Below, in pieces: positions 51,885-61,021 of a stretch of DNA of 64,000 bases (position 1 is its first letter; each line of letters starts with the position of its first letter). The stretch spans positions 203,504 to 267,503 of the forward strand of contig CALEDQ010000031.1 of NCBI GenBank assembly GCA_937949615.1, in the 5' to 3' direction. This stretch comes from an uncultured bacterium. GTDB lineage: Bacteria; Muiribacteriota; Ozemobacteria; Ozemobacterales; Ozemobacteraceae. The notes under the pieces are model-generated. The model was not told the origin of the DNA. It saw nothing but the letters and a program-made list of their open reading frames with translations, and did no database searches. The position numbers were made by a program, and so were the translations under genes.

Positions 51885-54800
51885 ATGAACGGCAGCAGAA
51901 TGCGTGGCGAGCCTTTCGATAACTTTTTCGCAGCTTTACAACTCGAAAGCTGCAAAACCCTGCAGGGTTGTGGTGGCGCTCTCGGGGCTGTCTGTCTGGC
52001 CGCCATTGCCCGTCAGGCCGGCGTCAGTCTGCTGCTTACGACTACTCCCGAGAGGGCGAAAGATCTTGCCAGCCAGGTAAAAACCTGGCTGGGGCCGTTT
52101 GCGCACCGCCTGGTCTGCATGCTGCCTGAACGTGACTCTATCTACGATCAGACGGCAGCTGACCCCGAAGTGATGTCGGCACGGCTGGCAGCCATGAGCC
52201 TTGAAACCCACGGCGGGGGGCTGGTGATCGCCCCGGTCGCCGCCGTGCTCGAAAGATTTTTCAACCCGGAAAAATGGCTTTCAGGCTGTTTTGAAGTCCG
52301 CTGTGGCAGTGACCTGCGCCGTGACGACCTGTTGCTGCGACTGGTAAAAAACGGCTATCGTCGCACTGCGGTCGTTGAAGAAAAGGGTACTTTTGCGGTC
52401 AGGGGCAGTCTGCTCGATATATTCCCGCCAGATAACGAGTTTCCGTCACGTCTCGATTTTTTCGGTGATGACCTCGATTCGATTAAACTGTTTTCGCCGG
52501 CGACACAGCGCTCGTTCGATAAACGCGACATCCTGCGTGTGACACCTGTTTACGAATTCATCGCTTCTGAAGATGAACTGAAAAAGCTCGCTGCCCGCAT
52601 CGAAGAAGAGATCAGGAATCTTGACGAACGCCGCGCCAGTCTGCTCGAACGCCGTCTCGAACATTTCCTGCTCAGCCCCGACTCGCGTGATTACAAAGAA
52701 CTGAAGCCGTTTCAGGAAAAGGGCCACGGCTTTATCTGGAATTTCTGGAGCAGCTGCCGCATTTTCGTCGAAGATAAAGACCAGACATTTAGCACCGCCG
52801 AAGAGTTTCTTGCGAACGTCGATGTTCAATTCAGGCAACTGGCCGACCTGACCCCGCTGCACCCGCCACAGAGTTATTACCACCCGGCCGTCGCAGTGGG
52901 CGATGAAATCAGCCGGCATGGCTTTGTCAGATTCAGCCGCTTTGGTGACCCTGATTCAGAGATGTTTGCCAGCATCGAAGCACAGAACCCGCCAACCGAC
53001 CCTTCGCGCGAAACGCTGCTCAAGGACCTGCGGCAGCTCACCGAGGCTGGCTGGGCCATCGCCATCGTCATCAACGATGAAAACCGTCTCAACAATCTGC
53101 GTGGCCTGCTTGGCGAACGTAATGTCAAAATTCATTCATCGGTGCAGCCATTTGGTATTAAATCCGGGTCGGTTCTGTTTTTAAAAGGCAGCTGCCGCCG
53201 CGGTTTCAAAGATTATAAACACCGCATTGCGGTTTTTGCCGAAGAAGATATCTATCTTGGCCCGGCCCGTGAGGCACCGGTTCGCAAACATGCGACACAG
53301 CAGAACATCTTTAATCTGCAGCAGATGGTGCCCGGCGATATCGTCGTGCATGCCGACCATGGTATTGCTGAGTTCCGTGGCATTCAGACAATGACTGCCG
53401 GCGGCAACACCCGCGAATACATTCTCCTGCAGTATGCCGGCACCGACCGCCTCTATGTGCCGACCGACCAGGTTCACAAAGTAACCCGCTACCTCGGCAA
53501 CGAAGGCTATGTTCCGAAAATTCACAGCCTTAATTCAAAAGCCTGGGTCAGCCAGAAAAGCCGGGTCAGCAAAAATGTCGAACTGATTGCCCGCGAACTG
53601 CTCGAACTCTACGCCAAACGCCACGCCAGCCAGGGTTTTTCCTTCGGCGAAGATTGTGATATGCAGCGGCAGATGGAAGAGCGCTTTCCGTTCACCGAGA
53701 CCCCCGACCAGATGAAGGCAATCATCGAGACGAAAAAGGACATGCAGTCGGCAATTCCGATGGATCGCCTGGTCTGCGGCGATGTCGGTTACGGCAAGAC
53801 TGAAGTGGCGATGCGGGCGGCATTCAAGGCTGTCTGCGGCGGAAAGCAGGTTGCGGTGCTCTCACCGACGACGCTGCTTGCGTTTCAGCATTTTCAGACT
53901 TTTCAAAAGCGTTTCGCCGGCTTTCCGGTCAGTGTCGACATGGTCAGTCGCCTGCGCAAACCCTCTGAGCAGAAAGAAACTCTTAAGAAGGCTGCCGCCG
54001 GCACTCTCGATATTCTTATCGGCACACACCGTCTGTTGTCTTCAGATATCAGCTTTCGTGATCTTGGGCTGCTTATCATCGACGAAGAACAGCGCTTCGG
54101 GGTCAAGCATAAAGAGAAGTTGAAACAGCTCAAGGCCCATATCGATGTGCTGACTCTCACTGCTACGCCGATTCCGCGAACCATGCAGATGGCCATGTCT
54201 GGCATCAGGCAGATCAGCATCATCGATACCCCGCCGCAGGATCGCCGGCCAGTGCAGACCTACGTTGCACCCTTCGACCCGGCCTGGGTCAAACGTGCCA
54301 TTATCGAAGAGCTGAAACGTGGCGGCCAGATTTATTACGTCTACAATCGGGTTGAAACGATCGAACGCAAACTGAACTTTCTGCGTGAGCTCGTGCCTGA
54401 GGCCCGAATCGCGGTTGCGCACGGGCAGATGCCTGAAGAGCAGGTCGAAAAAACGATGCTGGCGTTTGTGCAGCGTGAATTTGACCTGCTGATTGCAACC
54501 ACTATCATCGAGTCAGGGCTCGACATACCGAACGTTAATACATTGATCGTCGACGAAGCCGAACGACTGGGTCTGTCACAGATGTATCAGCTGCGCGGCA
54601 GAGTCGGGCGCTCGGCCAGACAGGCATGGGCCTACTTCTTCTACACGAAGAACCGGCGTCTGACCAAAGAGGCCACCGACCGCCTCGAAACCATCGAAGA
54701 ACATACGGCGCTCGGTTCTGGCTTTAAAATCGCCCTGCGCGATCTGCAGATCAGGGGCGCCGGCAATATCCTCGGCGAGTCGCAGAGCGGGCATATAGCC

Positions 54801-55430
54801 AGTATCGGCTTTTCTCTGTATATGGAACTGCTTGAAGAGGCAGTAACAAGAGTCAGAAGCGGCCGTGTCGACTTCGAGAAAATCGATGCGGCAGTCGAGA
54901 TTCCGGTTACCGCTTATTTCCCGACGACTTATATTGCCGACGAGGAAACCAGGGTCGAGCTTTATTCACGCCTGGCGCGCTGTTCTGATGTCGCTCTGCT
55001 GCACGAAATCCGCGAGGAGTGTGAAGACCGCTTCGGTCTGCTGCCACACGAGGCCGAGGGCCTGTTTGCAATCAGCCGCATCCGTGTTCTCGCTTCGCAG
55101 TGCGCTGTGAAGAAGGTGACCAGGGTTATCAATCATCTGCGCTTCGAGTTTGCCGAAAACCGTCTGCCCGATATTGGCAGGGTGTTCGGCAGTGGCGATG
55201 AAATTCTCAGGCAGATTTATTTCGAGCCGAAAGATCGCAATTCTGTTAACCTGAATATAATCGACGACCGGGCCGAAGCGGTTTTTGCCGATGCCGAGGC
55301 CTTTCTGCAGCTGCTCGTAGAGCTGAAAAAAGACGATGAAGGCAAGGAGATCCCACTTGGAACAAACATTGCAAAAGTTTCTCGGTCTGTTACCCGAAAA
55401 CCTAAGAAAAATCGCTACACGACATTCTAA
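51885..55430 (+). CDS. mfd: Transcription-repair coupling factor Mfd
   Basis: 1181 residues, full length. It removes stalled RNA polymerase at DNA lesions and recruits UvrA. Residues ~1-340 are the UvrB-like and regulatory part; the CarD-like RNA polymerase-interacting domain is near 480-545 (MVPGDIVVHADHGIAEFRGI); the translocase has Walker A CGDVGYGKTEVAMRAAF near 630, LLIIDEEQRFG, TATPIPRTMQM and QLRGRVGRSARQAWAYFF; the C-terminal domain closes it. The ATG has only a weak GAGG site 13 bases upstream, so initiation may be inefficient; a second in-frame ATG is at 51900. Confidence 0.95.
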   Translation: MNGSRMRGEPFDNFFAALQLESCKTLQGCGGALGAVCLAAIARQAGVSLLLTTTPERAKDLASQVKTWLGPFAHRLVCMLPERDSIYDQTAADPEVMSARLAAMSLETHGGGLVIAPVAAVLERFFNPEKWLSGCFEVRCGSDLRRDDLLLRLVKNGYRRTAVVEEKGTFAVRGSLLDIFPPDNEFPSRLDFFGDDLDSIKLFSPATQRSFDKRDILRVTPVYEFIASEDELKKLAARIEEEIRNLDERRASLLERRLEHFLLSPDSRDYKELKPFQEKGHGFIWNFWSSCRIFVEDKDQTFSTAEEFLANVDVQFRQLADLTPLHPPQSYYHPAVAVGDEISRHGFVRFSRFGDPDSEMFASIEAQNPPTDPSRETLLKDLRQLTEAGWAIAIVINDENRLNNLRGLLGERNVKIHSSVQPFGIKSGSVLFLKGSCRRGFKDYKHRIAVFAEEDIYLGPAREAPVRKHATQQNIFNLQQMVPGDIVVHADHGIAEFRGIQTMTAGGNTREYILLQYAGTDRLYVPTDQVHKVTRYLGNEGYVPKIHSLNSKAWVSQKSRVSKNVELIARELLELYAKRHASQGFSFGEDCDMQRQMEERFPFTETPDQMKAIIETKKDMQSAIPMDRLVCGDVGYGKTEVAMRAAFKAVCGGKQVAVLSPTTLLAFQHFQTFQKRFAGFPVSVDMVSRLRKPSEQKETLKKAAAGTLDILIGTHRLLSSDISFRDLGLLIIDEEQRFGVKHKEKLKQLKAHIDVLTLTATPIPRTMQMAMSGIRQISIIDTPPQDRRPVQTYVAPFDPAWVKRAIIEELKRGGQIYYVYNRVETIERKLNFLRELVPEARIAVAHGQMPEEQVEKTMLAFVQREFDLLIATTIIESGLDIPNVNTLIVDEAERLGLSQMYQLRGRVGRSARQAWAYFFYTKNRRLTKEATDRLETIEEHTALGSGFKIALRDLQIRGAGNILGESQSGHIASIGFSLYMELLEEAVTRVRSGRVDFEKIDAAVEIPVTAYFPTTYIADEETRVELYSRLARCSDVALLHEIREECEDRFGLLPHEAEGLFAISRIRVLASQCAVKKVTRVINHLRFEFAENRLPDIGRVFGSGDEILRQIYFEPKDRNSVNLNIIDDRAEAVFADAEAFLQLLVELKKDDEGKEIPLGTNIAKVSRSVTRKPKKNRYTTF

Positions 55431-55755
55431 GCCCCTCGATTCGGCGACTGCCAACTATCTTTGTGCCGACCTCGATGATTATCAGAAAAAAATTGTCGCC
55501 GGCAGCAGAGATAACCCGGCCATCGATATTGAGCTGATCGGCAGAATGGTGACTACTTTCAAACAGCTGCTGCAGACCTTTCGTGGCATGCCAGAAGCAC
55601 ATCAGAACGTCGTTTCGATTGCAATCAGGTATTTTATCGACACCGACGACGCCCAGAACGATTTTTCTGAAACTTTCGGCTTCGATGACGATCTCGCAGT
55701 GCTCAACGCCGCCTTACTTGCCATCGGTCGCGAAGACCTTCTCGTCGTCCGCTGA
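55357..55755 (+). CDS. DUF1232 (YkvA)-like protein
   Basis: 132 residues from a TTG start with AGGAG 7 bases upstream, inside the end of mfd (74-base overlap in another frame). The last ~45 residues (AIRYFIDTDDAQNDFSETFG, then FDDDLAVLNAALLA) resemble the DUF1232 signature of a Tyr-Phe-Ile-x-Asp segment followed by a DDLAVL helix, with some deviation. No membrane helix stands out. Function unknown; co-translation with mfd is suggested by the overlap. Confidence 0.72.
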   Translation: MEQTLQKFLGLLPENLRKIATRHSKPLDSATANYLCADLDDYQKKIVAGSRDNPAIDIELIGRMVTTFKQLLQTFRGMPEAHQNVVSIAIRYFIDTDDAQNDFSETFGFDDDLAVLNAALLAIGREDLLVVR

Positions 55756-55769
55756 CTGTGCTGGTGCGT

Positions 55770-56855
55770 TCAGGGGCGGCAATACCAGGCCTGGTGATTG
55801 ACACGGGTTGCCAGCCAGTTCATGTTGGTGTCGAAAAACACTTCGGTTTCGGGCGGTTTGATTTTAAAATGATCGCATGGCACGCGCCAGACCGATGTGC
55901 CGAGCAGGCCCCATGAAAGACCAGCTTTTTCAGCGAGTTTCGGCAGACAGTCGATCAGCAGAGTCGCCCCGCCAAACAGTCCGCCGCCTCTGAGGCAACA
56001 CTGGCAGCCGCTTTTGACCAGGTGAGTATTGTAAAGTTCGTAGTCACCGTCGGGCATGCCGGCCGGGGCTACCGCGTCTGAAACGAGCATGATCTGGTTC
56101 GGCTCGTAAAGACCATAGATGAATCTGACGATTTCGGGGGCGACATGCTCGCAATCGCCGATCAGCTCGACGCAGAGATTTTTGTTCGCAAGAATATGAC
56201 TGAGCATGTTTGGTTGCCGATGGTGAAAAGTCGGCATGGCGTTGAAAAGATGGGTAACCTGTCTGGCGCCTGCTTCAATCGCCTTTTCAGTCGTTTTCCA
56301 GTCGGCGTTTGAATGGCCGAGGGCGACGAATACCCCTGATTTTGCCGCCTGACTGATGAATTCGATTGCCCCTGGCAGTTCGGGGGCAACGGTAATGATT
56401 TTAACCAGACCGTCGGCAGCTTTCTGCCACTTTTTCAGCAGCTCGATGTCTGGTTTTAAAAGGAATTCCTGCGGGTGTGAACCGCGTTTTTCGGCGGCCA
56501 GAAAAGGGCCTTCCAGGTATATGCCGTGAATGAAAGGCGGCCGGGTGCGACGACGGGCCACGATGGCGATGTCTTTAAGAGCCTGCAGGCGCTGTTCTTC
56601 GGAACAGGTGATCAGAGTCGGAAAAACACCGGTAATGCCGCGGGCCATGACCTGGTCGAGCATTTTCTCGATACGGTCAGGATCGCCAAAAACGAAATCC
56701 CAGCCGAATGCCCCATGAAAATGCACGTCGATGATGCCTGGCAGTTTATAACCGTCGGCTGTCACGTCGGCGGTGGTTTTGTCCTGCGGGTGAATGAAAT
56801 TTTTGCCGTGCAGGCACAGGGGTTGCCGGTTACTTTCGCTGAAAAATTCTCTCAT
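55770..56855 (-). CDS. nagA: N-acetylglucosamine-6-phosphate deacetylase
   Basis: 361 residues from the ATG at 56855, which has GGGAGA 6 bases upstream. It deacetylates GlcNAc-6-phosphate in amino-sugar catabolism and peptidoglycan recycling. IDVHFHGAFG holds the first metal-binding His pair, YLEGPFL the Glu, ALGHSNADW and HLFNAMPTFHHRQP further His, and LVSDAVAPAG the catalytic Asp. No nagB neighbour is present. Last gene in the flavodiiron operon, 76 bases after the PHP gene. Its stop lies 14 bases from the convergent ykvA-like stop. Confidence 0.93.
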   Translation of the reverse strand: MREFFSESNRQPLCLHGKNFIHPQDKTTADVTADGYKLPGIIDVHFHGAFGWDFVFGDPDRIEKMLDQVMARGITGVFPTLITCSEEQRLQALKDIAIVARRRTRPPFIHGIYLEGPFLAAEKRGSHPQEFLLKPDIELLKKWQKAADGLVKIITVAPELPGAIEFISQAAKSGVFVALGHSNADWKTTEKAIEAGARQVTHLFNAMPTFHHRQPNMLSHILANKNLCVELIGDCEHVAPEIVRFIYGLYEPNQIMLVSDAVAPAGMPDGDYELYNTHLVKSGCQCCLRGGGLFGGATLLIDCLPKLAEKAGLSWGLLGTSVWRVPCDHFKIKPPETEVFFDTNMNWLATRVNHQAWYCRP

Positions 56856-56931
56856 TCTGGTCTCCCGTTTTTTCAGGTTACTTGCCAAATTATGGGTTTC
56901 ACTTGCTCTGCCGCAAAATTATAGCCGAAAA

Positions 56932-57720
56932 TCAGACATCTGCAAAGTGGGGCTGACGATTTTTGAACCACGCCAGTCGCTGAAAGCCGCAGGACCGCAA
57001 AAGCTCAACTGCTCCGGCAAAGTCCTGGCCGATGGTGGCGCTGCCATGCGAGTCTGAGCCGATGGTGACGATCTGCCCACCGAGCTCACGAAAGCGGCGC
57101 AAAATCGAGATATGCGGATGAAAACTGTCGAGGCCGTAGCGTATTCCGGAAGTGTTGATTTCGATGCCTTTGTCATGCTCGACCAGCCATGAAAGGAGCG
57201 CATCTAGCTGAGTCTGCAGCGTTTCGGGAATCAGGGTGCCGCGTGTCAGGCTGTAGCGTCTGATGATATCGATGTGACCGAAGACATCGAAATCTGAAAA
57301 AGCCTGCACTGCCCGCAGCGACTCTTCGAGATAGATTTTCCAGCATTCTTCTATGTTGCTGTGTTGTTTATAAAATTCGCCGTAGTAAAAATCAAGCTCA
57401 CGCGCCCGGTGCATCGAGGCGATGACAAAGTCAAACTGCCGGTCGGCCACGAATCGGCGGCAGAGTTCGGCGTGTTCAGCCTGAATGCCGAGTTCAACGC
57501 CGCACAGTAATTTAAGGCCGGTGGTTTGGCTGCTGAGCGCGTGCAGATGAGTGAGATAGGTATCGGGGTCGAAAATCGAATCGCCCTGAGCAAAATCGGC
57601 ATGATCGGTTATTGCCATTACATCCATGCCCCGGGTTAAGGCCGCTTCGACGAGCTGTTCGGGCGTTTCGCGGCAGTCCTGTGAATAATTGCTGTGATTG
57701 TGACAGTCGGTTTTTATCAT
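56932..57720 (-). CDS. PHP-domain phosphoesterase, histidinol-phosphatase-like
   Basis: 262 residues. DCHNHSNYSQD gives the first metal His pair of the PHP fold, VMAITDHADFAQGD the second, and VGSLT-type downstream motifs are replaced by IGSDSHGSA near the end with Asp-His. The layout matches HisJ-like histidinol-phosphatase, but related PHP enzymes act on other phosphoesters, so histidine synthesis is not assured. It starts 4 bases before the end of the upstream lipoprotein gene (ATGA overlap), so it is in the same operon. Confidence 0.82.
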   Translation of the reverse strand: MIKTDCHNHSNYSQDCRETPEQLVEAALTRGMDVMAITDHADFAQGDSIFDPDTYLTHLHALSSQTTGLKLLCGVELGIQAEHAELCRRFVADRQFDFVIASMHRARELDFYYGEFYKQHSNIEECWKIYLEESLRAVQAFSDFDVFGHIDIIRRYSLTRGTLIPETLQTQLDALLSWLVEHDKGIEINTSGIRYGLDSFHPHISILRRFRELGGQIVTIGSDSHGSATIGQDFAGAVELLRSCGFQRLAWFKNRQPHFADV

Positions 57721-58262
57721 GGCGCTGGCAGCCTTTTCTGCATTGGAGTGAGCCCTTGAGGCTCGCTGAGAGTGTCTATCTGGGGCTGATGAATTTCGTT
57801 GCGCAGTTCGCCGGGCTTTTTGAAGGGCGAAGCGACGAAATTGCTCTCGAATTCACCGCGACTGGTCATAACTTTGAATTTTATCCAGCGTACCCACCAG
57901 TCGCGCTTGAACATGCCGATCACCACACGCTTGCGCTCGACAACCCGGTAGACAGTTCCGGGTTTGATGGTTACGGGGCGGCGATCGACAAACCAGTCGT
58001 CGTCCATGACGTCTTTTTTGTGGCCGCGCCAGGTGCTTGCGGTGACCCCTGTGATGATAAGCGGTTTGAGATTGTCGTCATTGTAGATATCGAGACACTC
58101 TCTGATACTGTAATAGTTGTAATAGAGGCGATGCGTGTCGGCACGGGCAATGACTCGTATCGGCAGGTCATAGGGCTGAGAAAAAGCCTGACAGGCGGAC
58201 AACAGCAGAAAAACGACAAGGCAGCCCCTCGACAGGAGAGGCTGCCTCGTTTTATCGAGCAT
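57717..58262 (-). CDS. Probable lipoprotein
   Basis: 181 residues from the ATG at 58262, which lies 5 bases after the flavodiiron stop. The N-terminal signal is RGCLVVFLLLSAC with a lipobox LSAC at residues 27-30 or so, so it is probably an acylated lipoprotein; cleavage after AFS is a fallback. The body has many charged and aromatic residues (VVERKRVVIGMFKRDWWVRW, ASTWRGHKKDVMDDDW), looking like a beta-rich domain of unknown family. Operon position between flavodiiron and PHP genes is the only functional clue. Confidence 0.75.
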   Translation of the reverse strand: MLDKTRQPLLSRGCLVVFLLLSACQAFSQPYDLPIRVIARADTHRLYYNYYSIRECLDIYNDDNLKPLIITGVTASTWRGHKKDVMDDDWFVDRRPVTIKPGTVYRVVERKRVVIGMFKRDWWVRWIKFKVMTSRGEFESNFVASPFKKPGELRNEIHQPQIDTLSEPQGLTPMQKRLPAP

Positions 58263-58266
58263 TTTT

Positions 58267-59460
58267 TCAGGCTGCTTTGATCTTCTGGCCGAGCTCACGC
58301 CCCATTTCGCGGCATTTCGCGAGATCTTCCGGGCTCGGAGAAAACTGGCATTTGTAACCGGGAATAACGACTTCGATACCCGCTTCCTGCATGAAGGTTT
58401 CGAGGCGCTTGACGGCTTCACCACTCCAGCCGTAGGTGCCGAAAGCCATGCCGATCTTGTTCTTGAAACGCAGGCCGCTGATTTCTTCCATATACAGGGC
58501 GAGGGTCGGCAGCAGCTTGTTGTTGCGGGTCGGGCAGCCGACTACCAGAGCACGGCACGAGAGAAAGTCGGTCATCGTGTCAGCGAGGTCAGCGGCGCCG
58601 GCATTGAACATGCGGTATGAAACGCCTTCGTCTTCGAGCCCTTCGGCGATGGCGCGGGCCATCTTTTCAGTGCCGCCCCAGATAGTGTCGAAGATTATCA
58701 AAGCTGATTTCTGCGGTTCACCGGTTGCCCACTGAACGTATTTTTCGACGATCTGAGTCGGGTTCTGACGCCAGCACATGCCGTGTGCCGGAGCAATGAT
58801 CGCAATTTCCCAGCCAAGTTTGAGAAATTCATCGATTTTTTTGAGAATCTGCTGTGAATAAAGGGTGAGGATATTGGCGAAATATTTTTCGGCTTCGAAC
58901 CATAGCCCCTTCTGGTCGATCTGGTCAGCGAAGCGTTCGGGGGCAGCATAGTGCTGGCCGAAGGCGTCGGCTGAGAAAAGAATCTTGTCTTCGGGGCAGT
59001 AGGTGAACATGGTATCGGGCCAGTGCAGCATCTGGGCTTCGAAGAAGCGCAGGGTGCGTTTGCCGATTTTGATTTCGTCGCCGGTTTTAACGACCTTGAG
59101 GTTCTTTTCGGCACCGGGGAAATGCCTGGTAACCGAGATTTTGCCACCGCGGCTGACGTAGATTTCGAGGTTCGGATTCATCTGCAGCAGTCTGGGCAGG
59201 CCGCTGGCGTGGTCGGGCTCGGCGTGGTTGATGATGAGAATGTCGAGTTCTTCGACTTTGCAGAACTGACTGATATGATCGGCCAGGTCAGACAGATGCG
59301 AATCACGTACCACATCGATCAGCACTTTCTTTTCGTCGTTGATGAAATATGAATTATAGCTGGTGCCGTGGCGGATCGAAAGCTCGTGACCGTGAAAGTG
59401 GTCTTTGCTCCATTCCAGTGCTCCGACCCAGTAAATGTCATTACAGATAGTCTGTTTCAA
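58267..59460 (-). CDS. Flavodiiron protein (A-type flavoprotein)
   Basis: 397 residues from a TTG start with AGGAGG 8 bases upstream; the codons upstream of 59460 would include the ribosome site itself. The metallo-beta-lactamase-like domain holds the diiron ligands in INHAEPDHASGL and a later His/Asp set, as in O2/NO reductases. Residues ~250-390 are a flavodoxin domain (IIFDTIWGGTEKMARAIAEGL region, split here as FDTIWGGTEK). No extra rubredoxin or flavin reductase domain is present, so electrons must come from a separate partner. It probably detoxifies O2 or NO. Confidence 0.92.
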   Translation of the reverse strand: MKQTICNDIYWVGALEWSKDHFHGHELSIRHGTSYNSYFINDEKKVLIDVVRDSHLSDLADHISQFCKVEELDILIINHAEPDHASGLPRLLQMNPNLEIYVSRGGKISVTRHFPGAEKNLKVVKTGDEIKIGKRTLRFFEAQMLHWPDTMFTYCPEDKILFSADAFGQHYAAPERFADQIDQKGLWFEAEKYFANILTLYSQQILKKIDEFLKLGWEIAIIAPAHGMCWRQNPTQIVEKYVQWATGEPQKSALIIFDTIWGGTEKMARAIAEGLEDEGVSYRMFNAGAADLADTMTDFLSCRALVVGCPTRNNKLLPTLALYMEEISGLRFKNKIGMAFGTYGWSGEAVKRLETFMQEAGIEVVIPGYKCQFSPSPEDLAKCREMGRELGQKIKAA

Positions 59461-59777
59461 AATCAGTGCCTCCTGCAAATGTTTTAGTGTTCGTGAATTT
59501 TTTACCATAAAGAATCTAACATATTCCAGATTTTAGTCAATCTTTATGTACCGAAAAAAGTATCATTTTGTTTTCACTTGCCTTTTTCCGCAAAATAAAT
59601 AGTGATTATTGACCGCTGCGAAGAAAAAGCAGCCAGACTGCTTAACCTGGCCGATGAATCAGCTCACTCAGTTTATACAGTAACCAATAGTGGGCAGAGG
59701 CTTGTCGCTTATTGCCTGATCTGTAAAAATCGGTTAGGATATTCAGGTAATAAAGTTGAAATTGAAGGGGAACACCA
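59461..59777. other. 317-base divergent region between flavodiiron and flotillin genes
   Basis: It holds a good flavodiiron promoter (59513-59540, minus strand) and a weak plus-strand TTGTTT-17-CAAAAT pair at 59568-59596. A 62-codon GTG frame (59602-59790) ends 13 bases inside floA. It has no ribosome site and no recognised motif, so I do not call it a gene. Confidence 0.45.
59513..59540 (-). promoter_or_regulatory. Promoter of the flavodiiron operon
   Basis: TTGACT, 16 bases and TAGATT with a TGT extended -10, on the minus strand, giving a leader of about 45 bases. Confidence 0.65.
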
Positions 59778-60728
59778 ATGCATCTTCTGATTATTGCCCT
59801 GATGGTCATCGGCATCATCGTGCTGGGCTATCTGGTAAAATTATTTCCGTTTATGACCTATATCAACTGCATATCGGCGAATGTACCGTGCTCACCGATG
59901 CAACTGATCGCGATGCAGCTGCGCAATGTTCCGACCGATTTCATCATCGAGAACTACGTCAAGGCACGCAAGGCCGGCCTGCCGGTGTTGCTCGACCGCC
60001 TCGAAGTACATCTTCTCTCTGGCGGAAACATCACCAACGTTATCTCTGCCCTCATCAGTGCCAGCCGCTCTAACATCGATCTCAATTTCGAACGGGCAGC
60101 AGCCATCGATCTGGCCGGTCGCGACGTCAATGACGCCGTTAAAATGAGCGTGCAGCCGAGAGTTCTTAAAACCCCCGAAATTCACGGCATCGCCAAAGAC
60201 GGTATTGAACTGATCGTGCACACCAATATCACCGTCAGAGCCAATCTGGCGACCATGGTTGGTGGCGCCGGTGAAGACACAATTCTGGCGCGCGTCTGCG
60301 AAGGCATCGTCTCGGCCATTGGTTCTGCCGAAAAGCACTCGGTTGTTCTCAACAAGCCCGAAATTCTGACGAAGCATGTCATCGCGGCCGGTCTCGATGC
60401 CGGTACCGCTTTCGAAATCGTCTCTCTCGATATTTCAGATATCGACGTGGGCCGCAACATCGGCGCGCATCTGAAAAATGCGCAGGCAGTCGCTGACAAG
60501 AAGGTCGGTGAAGCCAGAGCCGAGGGGCGGCGCGCTCTTGCCATGGCTCTGACCCAGGAAAACCGTGCCGCTGAACAGGAAGCCCGCGCCAATCTGGTGC
60601 AGGCCGAAATGAAAATTCCTCTCGCGCTGGCAGATACCTTTCGTCAGGGCAAACTGCTGGTAAAACGCAAAGCCAAAAAGGCGCCGGTCGACCGCACCGG
60701 TCTGGGGTTCGGAGATGATGCAGGCTGA
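59778..60728 (+). CDS. floA: Flotillin-like membrane-domain protein
   Basis: 316 residues from the ATG at 59778, GGGG site upstream. Residues ~2-20 form an N-terminal membrane hairpin (LLIIALMVIGIIVLGYLV), followed by an SPFH domain (~40-230) and a charged Ala/Glu-rich coiled coil with repeats of AEGRRA-type heptads. The layout matches FloA/YqfA of functional membrane microdomains. A NfeD-family partner gene is usual next to floA but none is seen; instead a 77-residue gene overlaps its end by 14 bases. Confidence 0.9.
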   Translation: MHLLIIALMVIGIIVLGYLVKLFPFMTYINCISANVPCSPMQLIAMQLRNVPTDFIIENYVKARKAGLPVLLDRLEVHLLSGGNITNVISALISASRSNIDLNFERAAAIDLAGRDVNDAVKMSVQPRVLKTPEIHGIAKDGIELIVHTNITVRANLATMVGGAGEDTILARVCEGIVSAIGSAEKHSVVLNKPEILTKHVIAAGLDAGTAFEIVSLDISDIDVGRNIGAHLKNAQAVADKKVGEARAEGRRALAMALTQENRAAEQEARANLVQAEMKIPLALADTFRQGKLLVKRKAKKAPVDRTGLGFGDDAG

Positions 60729-60948
60729 AACAGAAGTAAAGGTTTCCCGTGAGCAGCTTGAGACCATGAACCGGCTGCACCGCCGCGAGCTTCGCCAGCT
60801 CAGACACATGTCAGAAGCTCAATTTCAGGTATTCAGGCGCAATTTTTCTTTCGGTCAGCTCGATAACATGACGCGGGCCGAGGCTCAGCAGTTGTTGATG
60901 TCGATGCTGGCTCTCAACCTGCAGCTGCTTAACGATCTCAAAGAATAA
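60715..60948 (+). CDS. Small helical protein coupled to floA
   Basis: 77 residues, two tandem ATG codons at 60715 and 60718. It overlaps the floA stop by 14 bases in another frame. The sequence is one long amphipathic helix (SREQLETMNRLHRRELRQLR), likely coiled coil, then a short leucine-rich end (LMSMLALNLQLLNDL). There is no membrane helix. No family recognised; a flotillin partner is inferred from position. A terminator follows. Confidence 0.7.
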   Translation: MMQAETEVKVSREQLETMNRLHRRELRQLRHMSEAQFQVFRRNFSFGQLDNMTRAEAQQLLMSMLALNLQLLNDLKE

Positions 60949-60963
60949 AAACAGTTCCGCTGA

Positions 60964-61012
60964 AAATAAACAAAGCCCGGCAGATTCTGCATCTGCCGGG
61001 CTTTGTTTATTT
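60964..61012. terminator. Bidirectional terminator with 21-bp perfect stem
   Basis: A 21-bp perfect inverted repeat with a 7-base loop, GC-rich in the centre and A/T-rich at both ends, separates the small floA partner from the convergent antiporter gene and serves both strands. Confidence 0.85.
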
Positions 61013-61021
61013 TACAAGGGG

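Noticed and set aside
59602..59790. A 62-codon GTG frame upstream of floA.
   Set aside because: It has no ribosome site, no known motif beyond two CxxC-like spacings, and overlaps floA by 13 bases. The weak plus-strand promoter could place it leaderless, but that is not enough to call a gene.
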